Shown one piece after another: positions 20,248-20,399 of a DNA stretch of 20,399 nucleotides. The notes beneath the pieces were generated by a model that made no database searches, was not told the DNA's origin, and saw nothing but the letters and a program-made list of their open reading frames with translations. The stretch comes from a virus: positions 1 through 20,399 of IMG/VR virus record IMGVR_UViG_3300017758_000199; one strand, written 5' to 3'. The number at the start of each line of letters is the position of its first letter. Within the stretch, counting starts at the first letter, position 1. A program made the position numbers and the translations under genes.

Positions 20248-20399
20248 AAAACTGCTTTTCGAGCATATCACTCAATTGATAATCAATTACGAATTCGCTT
20301 AAGTTTGTGAATTTTCCTATTATATTGAAACAGTCAATATCACTTTCTTCAATTCGTAATTCATAATTTTTAATATCTTCAATCGCATCTTTTTCTAAA
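20246..20399 (-). CDS. Hypothetical protein, 5' end outside window
   Basis: The last 50 residues of a minus-strand gene whose start lies beyond the right edge. The visible part is acidic (LEKDAIEDIKNYELRIEESD, ending LSDMLEKQF) and not recognised. It is followed by a TTCG terminator, so it belongs to a sixth cassette of the same design. Confidence 0.6.
   Translation of the reverse strand, partial: LEKDAIEDIKNYELRIEESDIDCFNIIGKFTNLSEFVIDYQLSDMLEKQF

Noticed and set aside
17941-20399. CRISPR-like array from the recurring TTAGTTGTCCAT sequence
   Set aside because: Copies are hundreds of bases apart with genes between them; no regular repeat-spacer structure.

Overview
The window looks like about half of the genome of a temperate T7-like podovirus (Autographiviridae-like), probably infecting a marine or other aquatic proteobacterium. 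The support is a single-subunit T7-type RNA polymerase, a T7-style replication block (gp2.5-like SSB, endonuclease I, primase-helicase, family A DNA polymerase, 5'-3' exonuclease), promoters close to the T7 consensus, a tyrosine integrase beside a tRNA-Arg fragment (probable attP), and an adenosylcobalamin-type ribonucleotide reductase. Host identity is inference only; the base composition is moderate, not extremely A+T-rich, over most of the window.

Layout, plus strand. Positions 35-2140 hold the end of the late region: XhlA-like protein, tail-fibre-like protein, two unknowns, a 3-TM holin and a T4-type lysozyme, closed by a strong terminator. Positions 2216-3777 form the lysogeny region: integrase, tRNA-Arg-derived att core and a winged-helix regulator. 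A T7-like promoter overlaps the stop codon of that regulator and precedes the RNA polymerase (3815-6328). Positions 6315-13894 are a tightly overlapping DNA-metabolism operon. It includes a thymidylate-synthase homologue whose dUMP-discriminating Asn is Asp, followed at once by a dNMP kinase and an all-alpha NTP pyrophosphatase, which together suggest altered pyrimidines in phage DNA. A spacer (13895-14241) carries a tRNA-Trp, two hairpins and a second T7-like promoter. Then come class II RNR (nrdJ), a Rieske-type oxygenase that has lost its Rieske cluster-binding segment, and a small basic protein. A bidirectional terminator at about 17363 ends this block.

Layout, minus strand. Positions 17378-20399 are a convergent block of small, mostly unrecognised genes that becomes visibly more A+T-rich toward the right edge. 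It is built as repeated cassettes: a bipartite element (TTTCANACGC, exactly 16 nt, TGGACAACTA), a ribosome binding site, one to three small genes, and a hairpin plus T-run terminator. Five complete cassettes and the end of a sixth are visible. No T7-like promoter was found there, so this block probably uses a different transcription system, perhaps host polymerase early in infection.

The points most worth a second look are the Rieske-less oxygenase, the Asp-type thymidylate-synthase/kinase/pyrophosphatase trio, the fixed-spacing bipartite element, and the att core bracketed by a 16-bp inverted repeat.
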